Shown here piece by piece: positions 42,356 to 52,396 of a stretch of 57,373 bases of DNA. Source of the stretch: Bacteroidota bacterium (GTDB lineage Bacteria; Bacteroidota; Bacteroidia; Chitinophagales; Chitinophagaceae); assembly GCA_018267575.1 (NCBI GenBank), contig JAFDYF010000085.1:1-57373 (forward strand), given 5' to 3'. The position numbers and the translations under genes were made by a program. The first letter of the stretch is position 1. Every line of letters starts with the position of its first letter. A model generated the notes under the pieces. The model did not search any database, was not told the origin of the DNA, and was given only the letters and a program-made list of their open reading frames with translations.

Positions 42356-43399
42356 TTACTCTATCGGGCATTTCTCATGATAATTGATCAACTCCACCAC
42401 ATTATGCTGAAATTCAAATCCAGAATAGGTCTCAGCCACTTCATTCAGAACAGCATCAATTTCTTCAGCGGTTTTTAGGGTTACCAATTTGTTTCTGAAT
42501 TCTTTGATATTTGGCAGTCCTTTCAAATAATTGGCATAGTGGCGGCGCATTTCATTGATGCCCACCACCGGTCCCTTCCATTCAACAGATTTGTAAAGAT
42601 GTTTGCGGCACACTTCAATACGCTGTTCAATACTGGGCGGGGCTAGGTGTTCACCAGTTGCCAAAAAATGTTTGATCTCGTTGAACACCCATGGGTAACC
42701 GATAGCCGCACGGCCAATCATAATGCCATCAATACCATATCGGTTTTTGTATTCCAATGCTTTTTCGGGGCTATCGATATCGCCATTTCCAAAAATCGGT
42801 ATCTGTATACGTGGGTTGTTTTTTACTTTGCCAATCAATGTCCAATCAGCTTCGCCCTTATACATCTGTGTGCGAGTACGACCATGGATGGCCAGCGCTT
42901 TGATGCCGATATCCTGCAGGCGTTCTGCTACCTCTTCAATGTTTTTGGTATTGTCGTCCCAGCCCAAGCGGGTCTTTACCGTTACAGGCAGTGAGGTGGA
43001 TTTAATCACGGCTTCGGTTAAACGAACCATCAGGTCCAAGTCTTTCAGCACACCGGCGCCTGCACCTTTAAGGGCTACCTTTTTTACTGGACAACCAAAA
43101 TTGATATCCAGCAGGTCGGGTTGGGTTACGTCTACAATTTTTGCAGCGAGTGAAAGACTTTCCTCATCGCCACCAAAAATCTGGATACCCACTGGGCGCT
43201 CGTATTCAAAAATATCGAGTTTGCGACGGCTCTTGATGGCATCGCGTATCAGCCCCTCACTGCTGATAAACTCAGTGTACATCAGGTCGGCGCCATTGTC
43301 CTTGCACACAGCACGGAAAGGTGGGTCGCTCACATCTTCCATGGGCGCCAACAATAATGGGAAATCGGGGAGTATAATATTACCTATCTGAACCGACAT
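42356..43399 (-). CDS. dusB: tRNA-dihydrouridine synthase
   Basis: A 347-residue flavoenzyme that reduces uridines in the tRNA D-loop. APMEDVSDPPFRAVC binds FMN; catalytic Cys103 is in DINFGCPVKKV; VTVKTRLGWD and HGRTRTQMYKG follow, and GIDGIMIGRAAIGYPW is the end of the TIM barrel. A DusB-type assignment fits length and C-terminal helical domain; the exact tRNA position is inferred. Confidence 0.93.
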   Translation of the reverse strand: MSVQIGNIILPDFPLLLAPMEDVSDPPFRAVCKDNGADLMYTEFISSEGLIRDAIKSRRKLDIFEYERPVGIQIFGGDEESLSLAAKIVDVTQPDLLDINFGCPVKKVALKGAGAGVLKDLDLMVRLTEAVIKSTSLPVTVKTRLGWDDNTKNIEEVAERLQDIGIKALAIHGRTRTQMYKGEADWTLIGKVKNNPRIQIPIFGNGDIDSPEKALEYKNRYGIDGIMIGRAAIGYPWVFNEIKHFLATGEHLAPPSIEQRIEVCRKHLYKSVEWKGPVVGINEMRRHYANYLKGLPNIKEFRNKLVTLKTAEEIDAVLNEVAETYSGFEFQHNVVELINYHEKCPIE

Positions 43400-43527
43400 G
43401 CATATTTTATTTTGATGAATGGATAGGCTGCCCTGACACGCTAAATTTCAATCTCGTAACTTGCAGCTCTTATCCTTGCTGCTTTTGCAGCGGGCACAAA
43501 TTTACACATTAATCGTATAAACTTATA

Positions 43528-44448
43528 ATGAGAAGTTATCAGCGTATAGGCTCTCCCTTATCCCAACTGTCGGTATTTCTATTACTGGTTGCTGCGGGTT
43601 TTTTTGTAACCTTACTAGCCAGCTCCGCCATCCTCATAGGCAAAGGAATTATGGGACCTGGTTTGAAAAGCCTTGATTTTAATGATGTCAAAACGGTGGC
43701 GGCCTTGAAATGGGTACAAGGAGTTTCCACTATCACGATGTTTTTGTTGCCAGCCATGGCATTTGCGTTGGTCACATTCAGGTTCAGGCCATTTTATTTT
43801 TTGGGGTTTCGCAAACAGTCCAAAATTAATTTTTATCTACTGGCCGTAATTATGTTGGTTTGTTCATTTCCCTTAGTAGGCTGGCTTGGTGAGGTGAACG
43901 AGCATATCCCATTAGCGCATTGGATGATCGATTCGGAAAAAGAAGCGAGCAAGCAGATGAATGCATTCCTCAAAATGAACAGTGCGGCAGATGTGGTATT
44001 TAACATTTTACTGATTGCGCTGTTGCCTGCCATTTGTGAAGAAGTTTTTTTTCGTGGTTGCCTGCAGCGCATTATGATCTATTTATTCAAAAGTCCTTGG
44101 GCAGGGATTATTATTACCGGCGCTTTGTTCTCGGCCTTCCATATGCAATTTCAAGGTTTTTTGCCACGCATGTTTCTGGGGATTTTGCTCGGTGCCATTT
44201 ATTGGTATGGCAATAGCCTTTGGCCGAATATCATCGCCCATTTTTTTAATAACGCCATACAGGTAATCGCGGTGATTTATTACCCCAAAATGATTGATGA
44301 AAACCCCAGCATACCGTTTCTTGCTGCTTTGGTCAGCGCAGTGATTACTATCCTGCTCATGAAGATCCTTGCACGTCAATCCAACCATTCTTATCCAAAG
44401 GAGTATGAAATGGAAGAGGTGAACGAGCACAACCAGTTTATTGCTTAG
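43528..44448 (+). CDS. CPBP family intramembrane metalloprotease
   Basis: A 306-residue membrane protein with about eight hydrophobic segments. The family motif EExxxR is at Glu171-Glu172 (ICEEVFFRGCLQ), followed by FSAFHMQFQGFLPRMFLG and NIIAHFFNNA, the His-containing motifs of CAAX-protease/bacteriocin-processing enzymes. The substrate is unknown. Confidence 0.92.
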   Translation: MRSYQRIGSPLSQLSVFLLLVAAGFFVTLLASSAILIGKGIMGPGLKSLDFNDVKTVAALKWVQGVSTITMFLLPAMAFALVTFRFRPFYFLGFRKQSKINFYLLAVIMLVCSFPLVGWLGEVNEHIPLAHWMIDSEKEASKQMNAFLKMNSAADVVFNILLIALLPAICEEVFFRGCLQRIMIYLFKSPWAGIIITGALFSAFHMQFQGFLPRMFLGILLGAIYWYGNSLWPNIIAHFFNNAIQVIAVIYYPKMIDENPSIPFLAALVSAVITILLMKILARQSNHSYPKEYEMEEVNEHNQFIA

Positions 44449-44527
44449 TGGTTGTCAACAACCTTAAAACCTCATTTATTTTCAGTATTAATCTTATCCA
44501 TTTTTATATCTTTATAAAAATTATAAT

Positions 44528-44875
44528 ATGAAAAAAGTTACCTTCCTATTTAGTTTATTGGCTTTGGGTTTTATTTGTTTTGCCCAACAAACACCCACAG
44601 CCGCTAATGATGCTGCAAAAAAAACAGTAACCAAACATGTGCAGAACCCGGCTGCATGGGCCTGCCCAAAATGTTTTAAGATTACTAAGGATGGTGGCAC
44701 CTGTGCCGATGATAATACTGCCAAAGTGCAGCTCGGTACTTATTATTGCGCTCATTGCATGAAGGCTACTGGAAACAAGCCCGGCAAATGTGGCACTTGT
44801 GGAGCAGCCACTACTCAGATGACACGCAAGCTTTGCGCACAGCATGCTGCAGCGCCATTGAAAAAAGCAGCCTAA
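44528..44875 (+). CDS. Small exported Cys-rich protein, resembling a heavy-metal-binding domain
   Basis: A 115-residue exported protein. The signal peptide is residues 1-19. The mature part has three CxxC pairs (46/49, 74/77, 88/91) plus Cys59, Cys103 and His76, His106. The stretch TYYCAHCMKATGNKPGKCGT, then CG, resembles the heavy-metal-binding domain pattern (YxCPMHP...PGxCPxCGM) found in metal efflux proteins. It may bind Zn or Cu in the periplasm. No partner gene is evident, so the metal is unknown. Confidence 0.7.
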   Translation: MKKVTFLFSLLALGFICFAQQTPTAANDAAKKTVTKHVQNPAAWACPKCFKITKDGGTCADDNTAKVQLGTYYCAHCMKATGNKPGKCGTCGAATTQMTRKLCAQHAAAPLKKAA

Positions 44876-44888
44876 CCGAATTAAAAAA

Positions 44889-44948
44889 GTGAATGGTCAA
44901 TAGTGAATGATGAATAAGGGTTTCCCTATTTACTATTCACCATTCACT
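44889..44948. repeat. Imperfect inverted repeat between convergent genes
   Basis: GTGAATGGTCAATAGTGAA at 44889-44907 pairs at 17 of 19 positions with the right arm ending 44948; inside is a second stem, AATAAGGG with CCCTATT. It lies between the Cys-rich gene and the GH3 fusion and overlaps the end of the latter, so it may terminate both. The GTGAATGGTGAATAGTGAA pattern looks like a mobile intergenic repeat. Confidence 0.65.
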
Positions 44949-47877
44949 ACTCAACCTTCATCGCTTTATAAATCGCTTCCATAATATTTCCCCTCACACT
45001 GAGGCTGGAAATTTTTCCGTTTTCGCTTGTGGGGTTCACGCGGTTCGATAAAAAGATATATACCAGATTATATTTGGGATCTACCCATACGCAGGTACCT
45101 GTGAAACCAGTATGGCCAAATGTTTCTGGGGAAGCAGATGCACATGGGTAAGGCTCTTTGCGGGTAGCATTGTCTTTTTCCGGCTTATCAAAACCAATAC
45201 CACGCCTGCTCAGATCGGTATGATAAGCAGTGAAATAATCAATCGTTTCCTTTTTCAAAAAGCGATGGCCGTTGATCACTCCTCCGTTCAATAGCATTTG
45301 CTCCATTACAGCTAGGTCGTAGGCATCGCTGAACAAACCGGCATGGCCTGCTATGCCTCCAAACATGGCCGAACCTGGATCGTGTACATCACCCCTAATC
45401 AATTGCTTTCTGAAAATCTGTTCATTTTCAGTAGGGGCAATCCGGTTCAGTGGAAAAAAGTTTCTTGGAAGAAACCCGGTGGTATACATTCCCAATGGCT
45501 CATAAAATGTTTTTTTCACGTACACATCCAAGGGCATACCACTGATGGCTTCCACAATTTTACCCATGAAAATAAAATCATTGTCGCTGTACACATATCT
45601 TTTATGCTCGTCCACATTGCTTTGCAGGATACGATTATAAATAGTATCGATCCAATCGCCACGCATATATAAATTTTCAGCTACCCGCACACAATGGGTG
45701 CTATCAGGCTTCCAGGAATAAATGGAAGGGAGTGGTATGCCAGCTTTATCCTGACTGATGGTTTCTTTATAAAATGGGATAAATGCTTTTAGTCCTGCTT
45801 GGTGCAACAGCACATCCCAGATTTTAAGGGATGATTTGTTGCTGCCTTTCAACCAGGGCAGATAATCTCCCAAGGTTTTTTGAATGTCCAGTTTTCCTTC
45901 ATCGTATAATTTCATAACGCCCATGGTAGTGGCGCAGATTTTGGTTACCGAAGCCAGATCATAAAGGGTGCTGGTATATACAGGTTCTTTTTTTTCGTAG
46001 CTGAGATAACCAAATGCTTTGTCGTAAACTACTTTCCCATCCTTGGCCACCAATACCACGCAGCCGGGGAAGGCTTCTTTCCGAATCGCGGTATGACAGA
46101 TGGAATCGATCGTTTCCAATTTTAAAGGATCCAGCCCAACACTGGTAGCTTCGGCCATTGGCAATAGACCGGGGCTAGAAACCACCCCATCACCAAATTT
46201 AAGATGCTCGCAAACCGTGACCGGTAGTTTACCGTTCGCAATGAATTTGCCATTCAATAGATCGGCAGCCACATCCTGTGTGGTTTCATCATCTTCATAG
46301 CAGGCAATCAGGTTTTTTGCATCACAAAAATTCTTAATCGCATAAGGGTTGCCAAATACCAAGGTCACTGTTTTTTCCTGCTCTTGCAATTGCCTTGTCA
46401 GCCATAGGGCGCTGCTACTGATTCCAAAATTATTGGAGGGGAACCGGTGATAACTGTGCAGACCGATGACTACCGTTTGATAACGGTCTTTCAGCAATTG
46501 CAATAAAGCCAGCGCTTTCAGACTGTCTAAAGAATAATCAAAATAATACACATTGGCATTATAGTCGGCGCGCATGCGTTGTGCAAACTCATTATCGTCG
46601 TTCAGACCGATACCAACATAAGCGATTTTTTTCTTTCCATCTATTTTCAACGGCAATAGCTTGGTTGACACTGGATTTAATAGTGTCAGTGCTTCTTCGG
46701 CAATGCGTTTCCGCATTTCTTTTACGTCTTTGTTCAGGTCTTCGGTGAGCGAATCGGTGCTGATGGGTTTCCAATCAGCAAGCCCATAGTTATATTTCGC
46801 CAATAAAACTTTTTTCACATGGGCATTGATATCCTTCCATTTTAGTTTGCGGTCATGGATGGCTTCTTTGATGGTGGCAACCACTGTATCCACATTGCCC
46901 GGCAGGCAAAGCATATCATTGCCCGCGATCAATGACTGCACGGCTGACTCTCCCGTGGGGAAATATTTTGCGACTCCTTTCATCTCCAGTGCGTCTGTAA
47001 AGCTGATGCCCTTATATTTTAGTTTTTTTCGCAATAGCCCGCTTACCATTTTCTTGGAAAGCGAAGAGGCCAGATTGGGGGTGTTGTCAATATCAGGAAT
47101 GGATAAATGGGCGATCATTACAGATGCCACTCCCGCCGCAAATAATTTTTTGAAGGGATAGAGTTCCAGCGAATCAAGCTGTTTAAGCGATTTATGGATA
47201 ATGGGCAAATCATAGTGCGAGTCCACGGCAACATCGCCATGACCGGGAAAATGTTTGGCACAGGCCATCACCCCAAGGCTCTGTAGCCCTTTCATATATT
47301 GGAGCCCATATTCAGCCACCTTGTATTTGTCTTCGCCAAAAGAACGGTCGTTGATCACCGGGTTGTCAGGGTTATTATTGATGTCCACCACGGGTGCATA
47401 GTTCACGGTAATGCCCATCCGTTTGCATTGTTCGCCTACCAAACGCCCATATTCAAAAATCAGTTCAGGATCTTGTACGGCGCCCATCATCATTTGTCTG
47501 GGCAATCCCATCACACTATCCATCCGCATGCCCAAGCCATTCTCGGCATCGATGCAAATCATGATGGGTGTCTTCGCCATGTTTTGAAATCGGTTGATAA
47601 AATTTGCTTGGGTAATAGGCCCGCCTTGAAATAGACAGATGCCCCCGATATCATATTTCTGGATGGCTTCTTCAACTTCTTTATTATAAAAAATTACTTT
47701 TTTACTGCCGGGTTCTATGGCAGACAAGCGCATCACAATCAATTGCGCAATCTTCTGTTCTTCGTTCAAGGTCTTGAACACACTATCCACCCATTTATTG
47801 GCAGGAAGCTGGGAATGGCCTTGGCCTGCTGCCAAAAAGAAAGAAAATGTAAGCAACAAGGAAATAATCATCTTCAT
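44947..47877 (-). CDS. GH3 beta-N-acetylglucosaminidase-like / serine beta-lactamase-like fusion
   Basis: A 976-residue exported two-enzyme protein. A signal peptide (1-22) precedes a GH3 domain (about 30-360) with the NagZ-type KHFPGHGD loop (208-215) and nucleophile Asp295 in SFTDALEMKG. A GH3 C-terminal-like linker domain follows. The last ~390 residues are a class C beta-lactamase/DD-peptidase fold with Ser643-Val-Thr-Lys646, a YSDND motif and GHTGFTGT near the end. The fusion, known in Bacteroidota, is thought to act on peptidoglycan fragments in the periplasm: one domain removes GlcNAc, the other may cut or bind the peptide or lactam. The next minus-strand gene upstream starts at 48903. 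Confidence 0.92.
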   Translation of the reverse strand: MKMIISLLLTFSFFLAAGQGHSQLPANKWVDSVFKTLNEEQKIAQLIVMRLSAIEPGSKKVIFYNKEVEEAIQKYDIGGICLFQGGPITQANFINRFQNMAKTPIMICIDAENGLGMRMDSVMGLPRQMMMGAVQDPELIFEYGRLVGEQCKRMGITVNYAPVVDINNNPDNPVINDRSFGEDKYKVAEYGLQYMKGLQSLGVMACAKHFPGHGDVAVDSHYDLPIIHKSLKQLDSLELYPFKKLFAAGVASVMIAHLSIPDIDNTPNLASSLSKKMVSGLLRKKLKYKGISFTDALEMKGVAKYFPTGESAVQSLIAGNDMLCLPGNVDTVVATIKEAIHDRKLKWKDINAHVKKVLLAKYNYGLADWKPISTDSLTEDLNKDVKEMRKRIAEEALTLLNPVSTKLLPLKIDGKKKIAYVGIGLNDDNEFAQRMRADYNANVYYFDYSLDSLKALALLQLLKDRYQTVVIGLHSYHRFPSNNFGISSSALWLTRQLQEQEKTVTLVFGNPYAIKNFCDAKNLIACYEDDETTQDVAADLLNGKFIANGKLPVTVCEHLKFGDGVVSSPGLLPMAEATSVGLDPLKLETIDSICHTAIRKEAFPGCVVLVAKDGKVVYDKAFGYLSYEKKEPVYTSTLYDLASVTKICATTMGVMKLYDEGKLDIQKTLGDYLPWLKGSNKSSLKIWDVLLHQAGLKAFIPFYKETISQDKAGIPLPSIYSWKPDSTHCVRVAENLYMRGDWIDTIYNRILQSNVDEHKRYVYSDNDFIFMGKIVEAISGMPLDVYVKKTFYEPLGMYTTGFLPRNFFPLNRIAPTENEQIFRKQLIRGDVHDPGSAMFGGIAGHAGLFSDAYDLAVMEQMLLNGGVINGHRFLKKETIDYFTAYHTDLSRRGIGFDKPEKDNATRKEPYPCASASPETFGHTGFTGTCVWVDPKYNLVYIFLSNRVNPTSENGKISSLSVRGNIMEAIYKAMKVE

Positions 47878-47967
47878 TAAAATAATTTTTCACAAATTAA
47901 TCATTCGTGTTGATTAATAGAGCAAGAGAATGCTTTCTGTATTAGGTCAGCAAGATTTTTTCCAGAT

Positions 47968-48903
47968 CTATTCCACTCCTCTTACCAGTGTGGGGATGAT
48001 GTATACCGATTTAGAAGCTGTGATGAACAAACTATTTTTATTCTTTCCACCAATGCAAATATTTGCGGTCCATTCTTCTGGGATGGGCAGATGTCCCAAT
48101 GGTCTGCCTGTGGAATCATAGACCATCACCCCATTACCAGTAAGATAGAGATTACCTTTATTATCGATGGTCATGCCATCTGAACCCATATCCACAAAAA
48201 GCTTTTTGTTTTTTAGGGATCCATCTGCAGCGATTTCATATCTAAAAGTTTTCCAAAGCCCCATATCAGCCACATATAAATACCTGCCATCCGGTGAGCC
48301 TACAATGCCATTGGGTTTTACTGTACTGCTATCGGCTAGGGTCAACCTTTTTCGGTTTGCTGGCAAATAATATAGTTTTTCACCACTGATTGCCGTGTCT
48401 GCCTTTTTTCTATTCCAATAAGGCCTTGGGTAATAAGGATCGGTGATATAAATGCCACCAGCAGGTGCCACCCAAAGATCGTTCGGCCCATTCAACAAAT
48501 GGCCGTGATAATTTTTGAGTAGTACGGAAATCTTTTTTTTAGGACTGATTGACCAAAGTTGGTTTTGTTGATCGGCACAACTGATGAGGTTCCCTTTTTT
48601 GTCAAAATACATTCCATTGGATCTTCCTGCAGGACTTAAAAAAATAGAAAGTGTTCCAGCCGTATCGAATTCCCAAATCCGATCATTGGGTTGGTCGGTG
48701 AAAAAAATATTTCCATATCTGTCCACTGCAGGTCCTTCGGTGAAGACAAAATGGCTATCTACTAGTATTAGCTTTGCATCTTGGGCGATGATGCCATTTT
48801 CAATTAAGGCTTGTACTCCATCCGTTTGAGCAAAAACGGTAGATGTGTTCACTAAAAACACAAAACTGCATATCCAAAATAACCGCAAGCTTCTGTAAAC
48901 CAT
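47968..48903 (-). CDS. SMP-30/gluconolactonase-like beta-propeller protein
   Basis: A 311-residue exported protein with a signal peptide (1-25, ending VFAQ) and a six-bladed propeller pattern: EGPAVDRYGNIFFTDQPND, GPNDLWVAPAGGIYITDPYY and KPNGIVGSPDGRYLYVADMG. The Glu, Asn and Asp of these loops are the usual metal ligands. It probably hydrolyses a sugar lactone in the periplasm; the substrate is unknown. Confidence 0.9.
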   Translation of the reverse strand: MVYRSLRLFWICSFVFLVNTSTVFAQTDGVQALIENGIIAQDAKLILVDSHFVFTEGPAVDRYGNIFFTDQPNDRIWEFDTAGTLSIFLSPAGRSNGMYFDKKGNLISCADQQNQLWSISPKKKISVLLKNYHGHLLNGPNDLWVAPAGGIYITDPYYPRPYWNRKKADTAISGEKLYYLPANRKRLTLADSSTVKPNGIVGSPDGRYLYVADMGLWKTFRYEIAADGSLKNKKLFVDMGSDGMTIDNKGNLYLTGNGVMVYDSTGRPLGHLPIPEEWTANICIGGKNKNSLFITASKSVYIIPTLVRGVE

Positions 48904-49061
48904 TTTTTATGTTTAAAAATAAAATTACGCCGAATGGCTATAAGCCAAGCAACAGATTTACGGAAAAAATCCATGAACTATTTAGTTTGACCAATGGATC
49001 AGCTCTTCTTCCAACTACTGTATTTATTCCATAATTTTGCTTCCTTTTCAAATTACAGGAA

Positions 49062-50915
49062 TTGCCAGACATCATCCAATTATTGCCCGATAATATTGCC
49101 AACCAGATTGCTGCTGGTGAGGTGATCCAGCGGCCCGCCAGTGCCGTGAAGGAACTATTGGAAAATGCCGTGGATGCCGAGGCCACGGAAATCAAACTGA
49201 TTGTCAACGATGCTGGTAAGGCTTTGATCCAGGTGGTTGATAATGGCAAGGGAATGAGCGAAACGGATGCACGCATGGCTTTTGAACGACATGCTACTTC
49301 CAAAATCAGGAATATTGATGACCTGTTCCGTATCCGCACCATGGGTTTTCGTGGGGAGGCATTGGCTTCCATTGCGGCTGTTGCCCAAGTGGAACTGAAA
49401 ACAAAAAAGGCAGAGGATGAAACAGGCACTTATATAGAAATCGAGAACAGCCTTGTAAAAAAACAGGAACCCATTGCCTGTGCCACCGGCAGCAGTATTG
49501 CCATGAAAAATCTTTTTTTCAACGTGCCGGCACGCCGGAATTTTTTGAAGAGCAATGCAGCGGAGATGCGGCATATTATTGATGAGTTCATCAGGGTAGC
49601 CCTGTCTTTCCCTGATATTTTTTTCTCGGTGATCAGTAATGGTCAGGAGATTTTTCATTTGGATAGGGGAACATTGAAACAAAGGATTGTCCAGATTCTT
49701 GGTGATAACCTGAATCCCAAATTGGTATCGGTACAGGAGAAGACGGATTACATGAATATTTTTGGTTTTGTGGGCAAACCGGACGCGGCGAAAAAAACCC
49801 GTGGCGACCAATACTTTTTTGTGAACAACCGCTTTATCAAAAGTGCCTACCTGAACCATGCGGTGATGAACGCCTATCAACAGATGATTGCCCCCGACAG
49901 TTTTCCTTTATACGTGCTGTTTATCGATCTGGATCCTTCTGAGGTAGACATCAACGTTCATCCCACCAAGCAAGAAATCAAATTTGAGGACGAAAAAATC
50001 ATTTATGCCTTTGTACAGGCTGCGGTGAAACATGCGCTGGCGCAATTCAGCATTACGCCCACTTTGGATTTTGATCTGGACCCCTCCATCCAAAAATTGG
50101 ATGCCATCAATAAGCCCTTCACTTCGGATAAAAAAGAAGAAGCTTCTTCTTCTTCTTTGTATAAAACCTTTACCCAAAAAAATCAGGCCCATTTTATTGA
50201 GCGGGAAAATAAAAGCGGGCTGCAGCATTGGAGGTCATTTTATGAAGGACCCACCACCGGAAGCCCCGCAACCGGACATGGAAGTTTGGAACAGGTGGCT
50301 GGAGAAGTTCCTATCGCGACACCCAATCCAAGATCGGGCATTGAACTGCTCGAAAAAGATCTGGTGCAGATACATTCTAAATATATACTTGCGGAAACCA
50401 ACCGAGGGTTTATTTTGATCAATCAGCAATCGGCCCATGAAAGGATATTATATGAAAGATATCTTGCGGCTGCCCATGGCAAACCCATTGCCACACAAAG
50501 GTCTTTATTCCCAGCAACCATGCAGTTGTCTGCACAGGATGCTGCATTATTAACCGATTTGATGAGCGAACTTAACGGTCTCGGATACATGATAGAACCT
50601 TTTGGCATGGATAGTTTTGTGATCCAAGGGACACCCGCTGATGTGCAACAGGGCAATGAAAAGTACGCGATTGAAAATATGTTGGAACAGTTCAAGCATT
50701 TCAGTAGCGACCTGAAATTTTCAAAAAGAGAAAAGCTTATCCGTTCCTTGGCTTGGCAGCATGCGATCAAACCGGGCACGGCACTCGGACAAAGGGAAAT
50801 GAAAACATTGGTAGAAGAATTGTTTACCTGTACACAGCCCAATATCACCGCTGCTAGCAAACCAACTTATATTGAGTTCAAGAAAGATTATCTAGAATCA
50901 CTTTTTGGAAGGTAA
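49062..50915 (+). CDS. mutL: DNA mismatch repair protein MutL with an eroded endonuclease motif
   Basis: A 617-residue repair protein. The N-terminal GHKL ATPase has ELLENAVDAEAT (Glu34, Asn35), DNGKGM (60-65) and GFRGEALASI. The C-terminal dimerisation domain has N454-Q-Q-S-A-H-E-R-I-L-Y-E465 where endonuclease MutL proteins have DQHAxxERxxYE: Asp, His and Ala are changed while both Glu remain. The end also lacks the CPHGRP motif. Nicking activity is therefore doubtful. It starts with TTG. It is a lone gene with convergent neighbour dacB. Confidence 0.95.
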   Translation: MPDIIQLLPDNIANQIAAGEVIQRPASAVKELLENAVDAEATEIKLIVNDAGKALIQVVDNGKGMSETDARMAFERHATSKIRNIDDLFRIRTMGFRGEALASIAAVAQVELKTKKAEDETGTYIEIENSLVKKQEPIACATGSSIAMKNLFFNVPARRNFLKSNAAEMRHIIDEFIRVALSFPDIFFSVISNGQEIFHLDRGTLKQRIVQILGDNLNPKLVSVQEKTDYMNIFGFVGKPDAAKKTRGDQYFFVNNRFIKSAYLNHAVMNAYQQMIAPDSFPLYVLFIDLDPSEVDINVHPTKQEIKFEDEKIIYAFVQAAVKHALAQFSITPTLDFDLDPSIQKLDAINKPFTSDKKEEASSSSLYKTFTQKNQAHFIERENKSGLQHWRSFYEGPTTGSPATGHGSLEQVAGEVPIATPNPRSGIELLEKDLVQIHSKYILAETNRGFILINQQSAHERILYERYLAAAHGKPIATQRSLFPATMQLSAQDAALLTDLMSELNGLGYMIEPFGMDSFVIQGTPADVQQGNEKYAIENMLEQFKHFSSDLKFSKREKLIRSLAWQHAIKPGTALGQREMKTLVEELFTCTQPNITAASKPTYIEFKKDYLESLFGR

Positions 50916-50930
50916 TTCCTTAGTTGTCTT

Positions 50931-52262
<1,332 letters not shown>

Positions 52263-52396
52263 TGAAAAAAATTATGTTCTGAATATTTGAAGTTTAAAAG
52301 CTCCGTAAAGAACCCATGTACAAGAGTGCGACGCAACCACAGCTTAATAGTAGTACTAAGGTTGGCTAAAAAAATATTTCAAGTCTAAGTAATTGC

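Noticed and set aside
42723..43391. A 222-codon open frame antisense to dusB
   Set aside because: The dusB motifs are unambiguous and the antisense product is Ser/Arg-rich without recognisable domains.
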